Shown here: in pieces, positions 35,701 to 47,060 of the stretch | How positions within the stretch are numbered: position 1 is the stretch's first letter | Layout of the letters: every line of letters starts with the position of its first letter | Assembly: GCF_014356525.2 (NCBI RefSeq) | Contig: NC_052505.1 | Location: 27,032,549 to 27,096,548, forward strand | Source: Nilaparvata lugens | Taxonomy: Eukaryota; Arthropoda; Insecta; Hemiptera; Delphacidae | Reading direction: 5' to 3' | Length of the DNA stretch: 64,000 nt | Position numbers and translations under genes: made by a program | The notes under the pieces: model-generated | What the model was told of the DNA's origin: nothing | Databases searched by the model: none | Seen by the model: only the letters and a program-made list of their open reading frames with translations

Positions 35701-38700
35701 TTATGAATGGTTTACTGCTGAGTGGGGAATCGGTTCAAGAGAGATCAAGTTTTAATGAATAGATATCAGTGCATATTACAAAATGGCAAACATTAAAAAT
35801 GATCTGAATCTTATAGCATTCTTAACACAAAGGTTTGATAAGCTAGATGCTAGATTTGATGAGCAAAATGCTAGGTTTGATGAGATGAAGCAAGAATTTG
35901 CTAGCATTAGACTAGAGCAGGCTAGTATAAACCTTCTATTGAAAAATGCACATGAAACATTGAAAGATAATCATGAAGATGAAAACAAATTGAAGCAGGA
36001 TAATAGTAGTGTTAAGTTACAAGATCAACTCATTCAAGTTTCTGACAATGTAGGCCTAGTTACTGTTGTTGAAAAAGTCAACCTTAATGAGATAGTAGAA
36101 TTGAGTAAAGAAGTAGGTAGGGAGTTGTCTTCACTGAAAGTCAACTATCATGAAAGTAATATTGCTACATTGAAGGTTAGGAAAACTATAAATAAAGTGA
36201 ATGTTCACATGAGACAGGTTTCTGTAGAGGTTAGGAACAATGTAAACAAAATGAATGTTGCTTTGAATCAAGTTGATGAATTCAACTTTCAACTGAGAAT
36301 TGAAAAGGTGTATGCAATGCACTCTCAAGTGAACATGACTAACTTTTGTAGGCAAAACGGCTTTGTTGAAACAAATGAACCCATGAATAAAATCATGTTC
36401 TTGAAGAAAACAAAACACAAAGTCACCATTGATGTCTTAGTATTCAAAGGTTATTTCAAGTTGCTTATTTACAAGATGATAGTAAATCACATGATGAAAG
36501 GGTATTCCCCAACACACAATGATTAGGAATCCTGTGTTATGCCGGGATTCAGAATAGCATAATCGCTACACAGTGTATGGTAAGAGTCCATAATTGTGTC
36601 TTTTTTCTTTCCTGTAGCCTATTTTTCTTGGCCCTTAATCTTTTCAATTTTCGATTCTTTCCTGTCTTTGTGTAATATTCAGTAAATTTCTTCTATTATG
36701 CATATCTTAACCAATCTTGTCCATAGTCATTTAAATTTGTATTCTTCTGAAATAATTTTGGAAGTTAAAATAGTAGCTTATTTTCCTAATCTTTAAATTG
36801 TTGATAAAACTTAACTTTTCTAAAATCTATCCATTGTTGTGTAAATAATTGTTTGCTTGCGGTATATTTTTTCATCATGTATTACATATTTTAATCATGT
36901 CTATTTTTTTTTTAGGTATCATATTAGGTAATTAGGTTTTTCAGAGCAAATTTTGTCCCATGTTCTCATCTTTCATTGCATATCATGCCATAAGCCATAT
37001 GTAATTAGGTTATAGTTTTCTTCTGGGCTTTTAACCCATTTTGCATTTTATTTTTTTTTCTTTGCTGTCCAATACTTTGGATTTTTGGTAGACAAGTAGG
37101 TGTGATTCTTTTAGAGGTGTGGGCGTGAACCACATACGGCTGGACTCGATTATCTGACCTACTTGTTTGCGATATAAAAACCTTAAGACTGCAACATCAA
37201 ATGTTTGTAAAACCTTTTGCATACTTTTGTTCTTGTGGTCCGATACTAGAGTCTGCTATCACATTGCCTTACAGACATCTAGGAACTTTCCACCCAGCCA
37301 CAATAGTCAACATATTTTTTTTCCTTCACCAGTTGTTCTTGTGGGAGTGATAGCTCACAATTATAACAAATTAGAGTCATACTTGGAATTTACAAAATTC
37401 CATAGTAGTATATTTTATTAAATATACTTCCTCATGAAAGTTCAGTACTGACATGTAGGATAGGCTCTAATTAATCTTTCTCTTCTTTGTATTGTTTTAG
37501 GGAATTTATTTACCCAGTTTTCTTTTTTTCTTTTTTGTATTTTTTAGGAAACTTATTTACCCATTATTCATCTTGATCGTCTTTGTATTATAATCTTGAA
37601 ATGTTTGTACTTATTATACAGTCTTTAAATTATAAATTATTTTGTTATAATAAGTGTTATAATAGTGTTAAGAACATTTGGGTGATTTTCGAACTAGTGT
37701 GACTCATCTACGCTGCGGCCTACACCAATAACTACGCCAATGTCAACGCTGCGGCCTACACCAATAACTACGCCAATGTCAACGCTGCGGCCTACACCAA
37801 TAACTACGCCAATGTCAACACCAATATCAACACCAATAACTACGCCAAAATCTACACCGATGCCTGTGCTGATGCCAATGCCAACGCCAATAACTATGCC
37901 AATGTCAACACCAATAACTACACTAATAACTATGCCAATATCTACACCAATAACTAAGCCAATATCTACACCAATAACTGCGCCAATGCCAATATCTACA
38001 CCGATGCCTGCGCCAATGCCAATGCCTGCGCCAATGCCAATGCCTGCGCCAATGCTGATGCCAATGCCAATATCTACGCCAATGCCTGCGCCAATGCCAA
38101 TGCCTGCGCCAATGCTGATGCCAATGCCAAAATCAACGCCGATGCCTGCGCCAATGCCAATATCTACGCCGATGCCTGTGCCAATGCCAATGCCTGCGCC
38201 AATGCCAATGCCTGCGCCAATGCCAATGCCAATATCAACGCCGATGCCAAAGCCGACACCAAAGCATACGCCAATAGCAATGCCAATGCTTATTGCTGAC
38301 TTTGTATCTCAAACTTCAACACTACTGCATTACCTGGAGGTAATTGTCATCCATGTTCACATTCGCAGCTTTGAATTCAGAAGAACAGTCACAGTATCAT
38401 GAAAGAATTGATTCAAAAAATCCTCTCCTAAATTATTCCTGTATGCAGAACTCTAAACCTTGAAAGCTGAAAATATCAAAAAACCAAACCTTACCTAAAT
38501 TAATCCTCACCTAAATTAATCCTGTATGCAGCGTCTATCTCTTTTCCAAAAAACGAATTACATTGTCATTTCAAGCCTGAAATGTACATTGTATAATTAC
38601 AATATGATACAAAATTTACGTGACTCTGTATTGAATTTGGAATGCAGCCGTCTACTACAAGCATGAGGCAATGCTAACTGAGATGTCACCTGTATCGAGT

Positions 38701-41700
38701 TTGATATGCATCAGTCGACTACAAGTATCAGCCCAACACTACGTGCATCCAGATCAGCCCAACACTAACGTCATCACATTGGAGTCACACTTAACTGAAA
38801 ATCATACTGAGTGCCTTAACGGACTGTTTTCCAAAATGTGCATCAATAAAATCAACCGCGTCAATAGTGAAAGAAACAAACATTTTTTGATTTATTGAAA
38901 TTTTATGTGAAAATTAAATGTAACAATTCATCAATTCATTTAAAAAAATATATATATATATAAATAATAATAATAAATTTTTTTCATTCAACATACTAAT
39001 TTTTTTTGCAATAAAAAAAAAAAAAAAATTGAATTTTTCTATCTATTAAATTTATGTGCAATTTCAAAAAACTATTCTTTACATATTAAACTTTCTGTTG
39101 AGATATTTTCCTTTAAATTATAAAGCTAAATCAAAAGTAATATTGATATTCTATATTTTGAAATATTGTTTGGAAACATATAACAAACGCTATTGATGAA
39201 TTTTTATAATAATTTTCAATATTATTGGATGACATGTAATGTTTTTCTAGAAAAAATTGTTACTATTCTCGAATTTAAATTTCAACAATTTTCATTAGGG
39301 TCAATGTAATTTTTTTTCTTTAAATTTTCAAACAGTAAAATTTTTTTATGTCAAGAGGGGGGTATTTGTAATATTACATTTTTTTTTCTCACATTGGAAT
39401 CGAATCTTCAATTCAAGATCTATGAAACTTTATAGTAAATATCAGAGTCATCAATAGACGGACAAACTTTTCGACGGAGAATTTTTTTATTGTAAATGAT
39501 TGTTGCATTGTTCCATGGTGTCACCGAGGCTTGGTTAGCAGAATTAATAGATAAATAGTTTATTTAAATAGAGAATATATATGAAAGTTTAAAATAACAG
39601 TTTCAAAATAAAGTTTTATTGAGAACAGATGTAGAATGTGAATTCTAAACTTGTAAGTTATAATTTTTGGTGACGTGTCTGTAAAATCGACACCGAACCA
39701 GGCTTTGTTCTGACTTGTAGTTTTTTCCGGTGGCTTCTTTCTTCTCTAGAAAAATGGCTGGCTTTGTGTTGTTGTAAAATTTTGCTCTGAATCATTTTCG
39801 TTTATTAATGTTTTAAATTGAGTTTTAAACAATTTATAGTGTTCTATTTTGTTCGTATATTGCTATTTGTGTATTCAAGCCAATAGCCACTGTTTTTCAA
39901 CTGTAAACTAGATATGTATTTTAGTTCGTAGTAACTCTAAATAATTAGGCTTATAAGATATAGTTCTTTGTGTATTTGTATAAATTCATCTGAAGATTAT
40001 AAGTTCATTTGCTCTGAAAACTGGATTTCTCATTCATAGGCGATAGATCCATTCATAATTTATCAAGAATCTATTACATTGGAGCCGACAACTATCCTTA
40101 GGTTAATAGGTGTTAAATGCTATTCCAACCGATTTAAGGAAAAATTGGTAGCATGGCAAGATTTTAAACTCTTTTTTTCAAGAAGTAGTTTCGTGATTAT
40201 TCAAGACTCACTTCGTAGATGAGGCTCCTCGATTCATAAAAATAATTAAAGATAATATGAGAAATTTACTTTAAGTGGGATGCTCACCTTATCTCTCAAG
40301 TACTGAATTTCAAGATTCCTGTCCAACTTATCAGAATGACCAGATGGATATCCAGCCACAAATATCTTGAAATAGTTCCCAAATTTTTTTCTTATGAAAA
40401 GAACTAAGTCCTTTGCATACGAAAAGCATGCTCTGCTGCTTGGGTCACCCACATCTGTGAATTAAATAAAAAATATTAGCCTATTAGAAATTTAATGCGA
40501 TAAAATTAAAAAAACCAATTTTACTAGATAATTTCTCCTCAATTTTTTTCATTCTACCAAACATCGAAAGTAAAGAATAAGTATCATATTTGTTGATCAC
40601 TAAGTAGCAGGTAACGTTTAAAACTGTCATAAAGTAAATTACAAACTCTAATGCTAATCATCCCTATTTAAAGAGTTTGACAAATTACGACAGAACTTGA
40701 GTTTATGGCCTAGGCCCGACTTAACATTAAACACTGGTGTGCCTTTTGAACGCTTGCTACCATCAGACTCCCCAATGATATGAAAATGTATGATATGATA
40801 GTTCACTTTTGTGAAAAAAAAAACAAATAAAATTGAAGTCATTGAACGGTAATGGAATCGCTGAGAAGACTCACCTCCTTTAAGGGCAAAAATATGCTTT
40901 ATCCTGTTCTTTTTCAGATGGTGCAGAATTTTCAGTATTTCACTCTTGGTCAAGTTTTGTGGGGTAAGATGAGCGATCACATCGATACCATTTTCCTGAA
41001 TTTTGCAAGAAAATTTTAAAATTTGACAATTGTTTTCGTCAAATTTAGAACAGTGCCAGGTTACTCCACAGAACTTTGCTCCAGATGCCTTACAGCTCGC
41101 TACAGCTCTGAAGCAGAGGATAAAATGGGAGCATTAATTTGAAATCAATTGAAAAAATCACATGAACTAAATAACTCTAAGCATGAATGAACTATTAAAA
41201 AGAAAAATTCAATGTCGTCAAATGAGTTTTGAAAACGTGTACATTGGCACTTTGTTCTATTTCTATAATGTATAATTAAGACTTTTATTTCTTAATAATA
41301 TTTTTGGTAGTCAAATATGGTAAAAAAATATTAATATATACCGTACTACAATATATAATATTTATCAATATTACCATGTATCAATATTACATATTTATTA
41401 ATATTTTATGGTATTATATCTATTGTAGTTAATTTTTTGTCATTGCAAAGTGGGATGTATTATTTTTCTGCCAAGGAGTTTCCCTTTGTTTCATTTGAAA
41501 CGTTGAAAATTGACCAATAAACTGATGATTGAATCGAGCCTTAAAGTCTCTTTTGACTTTTTAACGGAAAGGAAGAAAGCTCAAATGAAAAATGCAGGCG
41601 AGCGAAGCGAGCCTGCTTACCCTATTTCCGGATGATTCAGTCGGGGTTCAGGGGGTGGAGTCCCGTCTGGCTAGACGGATAAGGCGAGCAAAGCGAGCCT

Positions 41701-42217
41701 GCCGGCTGATGAGCGTATATATTATCATAACAATTTGACAGTACGGTAATCTATTTTCGTCTAGGCTACCATGATTATATATTGCTTTCTCTATTACATT
41801 ATCACTTTAGGCTACCTACTGTAGTAGGTGAAAGTAAGTGAGTTTTATCATGAATATTTAGAATTAGAATAGTTTCATTCTAAAGAATTCATTGTGACAC
41901 TATGTTTAGACTAAGTTATAGGTGAGAATTGATTAAATCTAAATTTAATTCTGTTTAATTTGATTCAATTAACTGTCAGCATTCCTAATAAATTACAAAC
42001 ACCCTTCCTCATTCAACCAATGCTGGCAGTTTAAAGTGAATCTCCCTGTAGAATAGCTCGCCATTTCATGAATTACTTGGAATGAATATAAATTTAAATT
42101 GAAAGAATTACCATACTTTTCAACACAGTCATCCAATGGGGTAGCATCCTTGGGTGCAGACCATTCCATAGACATAAATAGTTTCGGTTCACTCTCCACA
42201 TTGTTAGTTATCTTCAT
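32715..42217 (-). CDS. MTHFR: Methylenetetrahydrofolate reductase, catalytic barrel only
   Basis: Reduces 5,10-methylenetetrahydrofolate to 5-methyltetrahydrofolate for methionine synthesis; FAD enzyme, expected in the cytosol. Six exons: 42217-42112, 41105-40875, 40454-40288, 35063-34935, 34294-34097 and 32805-32715. All junctions are GT/AG and phases match. Hallmarks in order: FMSMEW (the family's FxxEF with catalytic Glu), GVTWH, VIAHLTPQNLT, FALKGDVGDP (Asp that contacts FAD), FAVAGYPxGH-type IFVAGYPSGHSD, KVDAGADYIITQ, PIIPGIMPIQ, HAFHFFTLNR. The stop follows about 30 codons later, giving about 306 residues. That is the length of bacterial MetF or the N-terminal half of the usual eukaryotic enzyme, with no SAM-binding regulatory domain. 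Exon 5 carries one extra base in an A4 run at 34183-34186; the frame is otherwise intact. The choice of exon 2 acceptor (…cagag|ctgta) avoids a stop. Confidence 0.85.
33009..33060. repeat. Hairpin-MITE family, partial copy
   Basis: GGAAAGCAATATGATGTTATC and ATGATGACAGTTTA match the inner part and right arm of the copy at 46986. Confidence 0.45.
33275..33692 (+). mobile_element. Non-coding repeat, Helitron-like
   Basis: Starts near GACCGAGCGAAGTGAGGTCT, contains GCGCATTTACGGCAAAACGC and GAAATTTGACAGGTATGTTCC, and ends ACAGAACTACTAG before T. The CTAG|T end and GC palindrome at the head suggest a non-autonomous Helitron, but a TC start was not found. Located in MTHFR intron 5. Confidence 0.4.
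34295..34934. other. MTHFR intron 4, no further feature
   Basis: A GC-richer stretch at 34520-34690 (cgactcgctcggacattcag) may be an old repeat but has no partner in the window. Confidence 0.3.
35395..35593 (+). repeat. Left LTR-like direct repeat
   Basis: Identical to 39961-40159 except C/T in GCACGG versus GCATGG. Such identity implies a young insertion or gene conversion. Confidence 0.85.
35783..36526 (+). CDS. Coiled-coil gag-like ORF
   Basis: 247 codons. The N-terminal third repeats RFDKLDARFDEQNARFDEMK, a heptad-like coiled coil followed by more Leu/Val-spaced helix (about residues 10-170). The tail is basic (FLKKTKHKVT, MMKGYSPTHND). No capsid, zinc knuckle or enzyme motif was seen. 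Its place just inside the left LTR and the coiled-coil start fit a degenerate gag. It may equally be an element-specific accessory protein. No host-type splice sites surround it. Confidence 0.45.
   Translation: MANIKNDLNLIAFLTQRFDKLDARFDEQNARFDEMKQEFASIRLEQASINLLLKNAHETLKDNHEDENKLKQDNSSVKLQDQLIQVSDNVGLVTVVEKVNLNEIVELSKEVGRELSSLKVNYHESNIATLKVRKTINKVNVHMRQVSVEVRNNVNKMNVALNQVDEFNFQLRIEKVYAMHSQVNMTNFCRQNGFVETNEPMNKIMFLKKTKHKVTIDVLVFKGYFKLLIYKMIVNHMMKGYSPTHND
37714..38290 (+). repeat. Minisatellite coding Met/Pro/Thr repeats
   Basis: Units such as CTGCGGCCTACACCAATAAC (36-bp period at the start) pass into 6/12/18-bp units of the type CCAATGCCTGCGCCAATGCC. One frame (37740-38402, 220 codons) is open throughout and reads PMPAPMPMPAPM and STPITTPM. 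The open frame follows from the multiple-of-three unit and does not by itself show a protein. Confidence 0.8.
38403..39960. other. Non-coding interior of the LTR-like element
   Basis: AT-rich, with A/T homopolymers around 38940-39020 and no ORF with recognisable motifs. The same holds for 36527-37713. Confidence 0.4.
39961..40159 (+). repeat. Right LTR-like direct repeat
   Basis: Partner of 35395-35593. The sequence just upstream shows no match to the first 33 bases of the left LTR. Confidence 0.85.
41576..41709 (+). mobile_element. Helitron 3'-end fragment
   Basis: Matches 20877-21009 (CTCAAATGAAAAATGCAGGC here) and ends GCCGGCTGA before T, a CTRR end. Only the 3' part is present. Lies in MTHFR intron 1. 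Confidence 0.65.
41970..42052. repeat. Hairpin-MITE family copy in MTHFR intron 1
   Basis: Left arm AACTGTCAGCATTCC, right arm CAATGCTGGCAGTTTAAAGTG followed by AATCTCCC. Only 60 bases from the exon 1 donor. Confidence 0.55.
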
Positions 42218-44578
42218 TACTCCGCTCAAGTATCAGGTATAACAAGATATAGATAACTATTTCAGCAAGACAACAGTCTTATCACAGTCATACAAAGTTT
42301 AATACGGCACTGAATTAAACGCCAATTTCGTTGTTAGCAAAAATATTCAGCTATTTTCGAATAGTTCTTTTTTGTTGGTTCTAACAGTATTGGCCCTAAT
42401 AATCAATATGTTATCTCTTTTGTCTACATTAGTCACTCGGATGGACTGATATGAAATCTAAATGGAAATACTATTACTTTTGTACTCATTGCCATTCAGA
42501 ACTCGATTTTGAGATGTTATATTAGCACTTTTTCACATACGGTACACAAATCTTATCAGATAAATTATGAACTTTCGTTATATTTAACTGACTATATAGA
42601 TATACAGAGCGCGTTCCAACTATAAATAAAGCTAAGTTGATGATAATATATAATGACCTTGCTGTTATGCTTTCTAAATTGGCCCGATTGGGTTATGTAA
42701 TGCAAGAATCTTGCTGTAAATATTTAGTTGTGACTGTGACGAGCGAAAATTATAGGCCTAATGATGCTTTTGGTGATAAAACTGTTGTAGAACGTTGTTG
42801 TATTAATGTTGATTTATTAAAATGAATCTTTATGAAATATCCAACATTTTTGTAAGTGAGTGAATGGTTTTAACAGTAGCTAATTGAGACAATAATATTC
42901 AAATTAATTTAACAATAAATTAATTTTTCTCACTCTTGGCAGATAATCAATTTTCAATGAATTTTTCTATTAATTTGAAAGAGAAATTTTACTATTTGAT
43001 GGATAAAGGAATCCATTTGCAATATATTCTGATAGGTAGGCTAAGTGATTGAGAAAAAATTTACAGTAGGCTATTATTTTTTCATTCAATGTCTATTAAA
43101 TTAAATTCATTCTCAGATAGATTGATCCTCTCATTGTAATGCAATGTTATACATTTTAATGATTGATCAAAATTATTTGTCTTGTAATATTTAATCATTT
43201 TTGGATAAAATACTTGAAATAATAGAAATAGATAATAGCTTTCCAATGATATAACAAAAATTTGGTTTTAATTGCTTACAAATATATCAATCTCTTATTT
43301 ATTGTTATTTTGATAAATAAGTGATTGCATTTGAACTACAAGTATATATTACATCCTCTTATTGCCTATAGAGAAAAAGAGAAAAGATAGCATAAGAAAA
43401 TATCTCATGGTATAGTTCGTTTATGATCCAATTTTCAGGCCGATTTTTCGTTAACTCAAGCCGATTACTGTCAACTACTGTCTATTATTACTGTTTTGGC
43501 CGGGTGAGAATGTAAGAGCTGCACAGTATATCAACAATACCATGAAAAATCTATCCTCTAAATCTCATGGATTTATCTCTTACAGAATTTGAAATGTTCT
43601 GTCCCAAATATTTAAACTTTGAGCGTTCATATCTCAAAAAGTAATGATAAAAAAAAATGTTTTTTGAGAAAACTTTTTCATTTTGATAGCTTGATGATAT
43701 ACAAATCAAAAAACTTCGAAAAATATCACGAGTAAAAAGTTTATTTTTAGCCTATGCACAGTCTTAACAGTGAAATCTGGAACATAAACGCCCTATACCA
43801 TGGGATATTTTCCTATGTTATATTTTCTCAATGCTATATAGGCTACTGAACAATAGATATGAGAGGAAAAACTATGGTTGGAAGGATAATGGGAAATTTC
43901 AAACAATAAAACATTAGAACATTTTTCAATTTTCAGCATTACATGAATTATGAAATTATCTTAGAGTATCGGTAGTATGACTTGGGTTCAAGTATTGATG
44001 AAAAATGTATGGAAATCATACATAAATCATAAACACAAGGAAACTTCATTTAGAAATATTTTATTATCTACATCTACTTACAATATTAACAAAAAGAAAT
44101 AACAAATCAATCACATAAAACTTGAAATTAATACTGCGAAAAAAGTAATATTCATATATTATTATCCATTCTTGAATAAAAGGCTAAAATTGAAAGCTAA
44201 ACAATATTATTTATTATTACAGTGCAACTTTTTAATTCATTCAGTTTGAACTTTCTTCAAGTTGAATAACATTTTATTTTTCAACTAGGCTATAGCTGCT
44301 CTTTCAAAGGAATTTGACAGATACTAATATACACTAATATTTCCAAGTAATTGAACATTTAAATTAAATTTGATTAATTCTATTTGATCTTTGTGGCTTC
44401 TATGTGAAAAACTACATTTATCCATTGAATAGAAAACGATTTGTCCCTTCATATCCGTACATTGACAGAAAACATCAACAAATTTACCGGTTGAGTCTTG
44501 TTAGGAGTTTTTGCGACCAATGAATAGTCTTCGATTTTGGTATTTGGAAACCTCACTTCACCAATATAAAATATTGGA
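42218..44578. other. Intergenic between MTHFR promoter and secreted peptide gene
   Basis: AT-rich, no supported gene. A short ORF at 42637-42825 has no motifs. No clear TATA was found upstream of the MTHFR ATG, as is common for housekeeping genes. Confidence 0.4.
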
Positions 44579-44669
44579 TTTATTATTATGATATAATATA
44601 ATAATATATGATACATATATTAGAAAATTATAGGCCTAATTCGGTTGAATCGGTTTTCGGTGAGTCAGT

Positions 44670-46786
44670 TTATCCGGTGATAATAGCCGTCTTCACTCCG
44701 ACGACTTTAGCGTTGATGAGACGGGTTTTGTGCAGGAGGGCGTTTGCAGTTTTGAAAGCTGTGATGCCGTGGATGGCGCTGATCTTCTTGCTGAGGGGGA
44801 TTGGCAGGATTGGGGTGGCTGAGCTCATTTCCACTAGCATGCACGCCATGACGGCAATCTGTGAAAAAACAAAATATTTTGAATAAGTTGAACTAGTTTT
44901 CAAAACTGACAACAATTAATAAAATATCAGCTTATAATTTCATTTTATCTCAGCTCAATTTATATTATTTATTTATTCCATTGACAGTCACGCATCATTT
45001 TTACAATATAATATTATAATTGGGAGAAAACAACAGGCATATCCCAAAACTGTCTTTATCCCAAATTTTGATGAATAAAAGTTAAAAGTTGAGTTTATCA
45101 ATAAAAAATTCAAAAAAGAATGAGGTTATTATCTTGTGCAGTGTTGCAGTGATGAGATTCACTTTAAGCTATCTTCATCAATTGAATATTTGCATTTAAT
45201 CAATTCTGACAGCTTAAAGTGAATCTTACTATCCATTATATTTATTGAGATTGAGAAAGCTGTCAAATATTTTCAATTCCACAATACGGTACCTACTTTA
45301 CAGGTTATACTTTATAGTACAGCTCACACTATAAAATAAATATACCGTACTTCAATTTTATACTTTGTAGGTGTTTTGACCATAAAATATGAAATTGACT
45401 ACAGCATATTCAACAGTGTTCTGATTCGATCATATAATAATAGAGTTCAAAAATATACAAAAAGGGATTCCACAAATATTAGCTTACCGTATATCCTACA
45501 TGTCCTGTACTAGAATGAATAGATATGATTAGCTGATTTATTATATGAACTAGAAGCAAGAGAAAGATTGGAAAATCAACTAATTTATGGAATACGGTAG
45601 GCCAAAGAGGAATGGATAGGAAACTTGCTACTCAAATGTATGAACAATAGGTACTATTTTAATAGGAAATCTACGGTAATTTATTAATGAATAGAAAAGT
45701 AGCTAGTTTATAAGAAAAACTAGAATGGATAGGAAACAAGCTGATTTATAAAAAAACTAGGATGGATGAATAATAGATAATATTATTGTTAATAATTGAA
45801 AAACGTTTACAGTAAAAGTGTAAAATGTAGATCTAGTTTGGAAAAATTATTACTGCTGTACAAATTGGATAGAGAATGAATACAAAATATCTAAAAGAAG
45901 ACTTGGAATTCTTACGGTAACTATTAAAATGTATTGATGAAAAAATAAGAACAACCCAGAGTTTTAATATTAAAGAAATAATAATTTCGGTTTACCTCTT
46001 ATCGAGCAATTTCTGGTTAATATAGTTATAAGATTAGGGTTGATAATGTATGACAATAGAAAGTATCATCATTATTTCGATGAATGAATGGTACATAAAT
46101 TTAAAATCTTCTCATTCGATAAAGACATCAAACTTGATTTTCACCAAAATGTAATTATTTCCTTGTCAATATACAAACACAACCATCCAAGCATGGCTTA
46201 AGCAACCCTCATGGTTGAGCCAGATTCAAATGTAAAAAAGTGATAAAGGATTAATCCTTTTATATTAAAAATATGTAAGTTATAGAATAATGAATAATCA
46301 TGGTTTTAATTTCTTAAATATTATATCCCATTTAAACTGATTTCAGTGAACTATTTTATCAGGATGAGGCTTATTGATCAGGTGTGGTCTAAAAACTGAC
46401 ACCCTGAGTCAACCAGTACACTATAATATTACCTATCATAATCAGGATGAGTGATCTCTTCCAACAGAGACTAAGTTACCGTCAATTTTGTTTATTGACA
46501 GTTCATAATATAAGAATTGTATCAACTTCTGTTGTCTGTTGTGTTATCTCAGGTTCAGTATAATGAATATTTTCATAGAGAACTATAAATTTTCATTTGA
46601 ATATAGCAAAGTATTAAATAGCTGACGCCTGATAATCTGAATGCAGCCAAATATAATAATATTTTATTTTCTTAATCATTGCTAGAGAAGTTTGATATTG
46701 AAATTTTAATTTTCAACTAGGAAGTAATAATTAATATTTGGATTACTTACAGCTAGAACAATGACGATTTGCCTTGATGTCTTCAT
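44670..46786 (-). CDS. Small secreted peptide 1, 74 aa
   Basis: Exon 46786-46751 encodes MKTSRQIVIVLA (donor gtaagt). Exon 44858-44670 follows acceptor ttttttcacag, phase 0. The join makes the signal peptide MKTSRQIVIVLAIAVMACML followed by VEMSSA, cut before TPILPIP. The mature peptide is about 48 residues, basic, Cys-free, ending KTAIITG. The length and the 36+189-base exon layout are the same as in peptide 3 (60607-62484), and the intron position matches peptide 2. Homology to those two is weaker in sequence than theirs to each other. AATAAA (44584-44579) lies 86 bases past the stop. Function unknown; possible roles are a gland or eggshell peptide, or a precursor. Confidence 0.75.
45149..45235. 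repeat. Hairpin-MITE family copy
   Basis: GATTCACTTTAAGCTATCTT and, read on the minus strand, GATTCACTTTAAGCTGTCAG form near-perfect arms around a short loop. Located in the intron of peptide 1. Confidence 0.7.
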
Positions 46787-46896
46787 GTTTGAAGTTGAAA
46801 AATCTTTTTCACGTAGAAATAATCACAAATAAAGACCAGATCCTCTCACTAACTATTCTCACAAACGAATAGATAACATGTAGAGAAATGTTTCAG

Positions 46897-46905
46897 TTTT
46901 ATATA
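46897..46905 (-). promoter_or_regulatory. TATA box of secreted peptide 1
   Basis: TATATAAAA on the minus strand, 111 bases before the ATG at 46786. Expected start near 46875. Confidence 0.55.
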
Positions 46906-46985
46906 TCTTAATCTGTATCGCGTAAGTTTCTGGTTTTGTGACAAATTTTATTGTGTGACAAGGGATGTTGACCGGTTTCCTGTAT

Positions 46986-47060
46986 GAGACTCACTTTGAA
47001 CTGTCAGCATTGGATAAATGGAAAGCAATGATGTTACATGTGAATAATGATGACAGTTTG
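46986..47060. repeat. Hairpin-MITE family copy
   Basis: GACTCACTTTGAACTGTCAG as left arm and ATGATGACAGTTTGTA as right arm. Just upstream of the peptide 1 promoter. Confidence 0.6.

Larger units (their letters stand above)
35362..40158 (+). mobile_element. Non-autonomous LTR-like element in MTHFR intron 3
   Basis: A 199-bp direct repeat (35395-35593 and 39961-40159) differs at one base and brackets 4.37 kb. Taking the left LTR from TGTAATGTTACA (35362) to GGCA (35592), and the right LTR's end at GGCA (40158), puts AGAT directly outside both ends, a 4-bp target duplication. The right copy lacks the first 33 bases of the left one. The interior has a 247-codon coiled-coil ORF and a Met/Pro/Thr minisatellite, and no RT or integrase. 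The element is antisense to the MTHFR gene. Confidence 0.6.

Noticed and set aside
37740..38402. Pro/Met-rich ORF as a host gene
   Set aside because: The open frame follows from a minisatellite with units that are multiples of three, inside a mobile element. No signal peptide or splice support.
44608..44886. 92-codon plus-strand ORF
   Set aside because: Antisense shadow of the second exon of secreted peptide 1.
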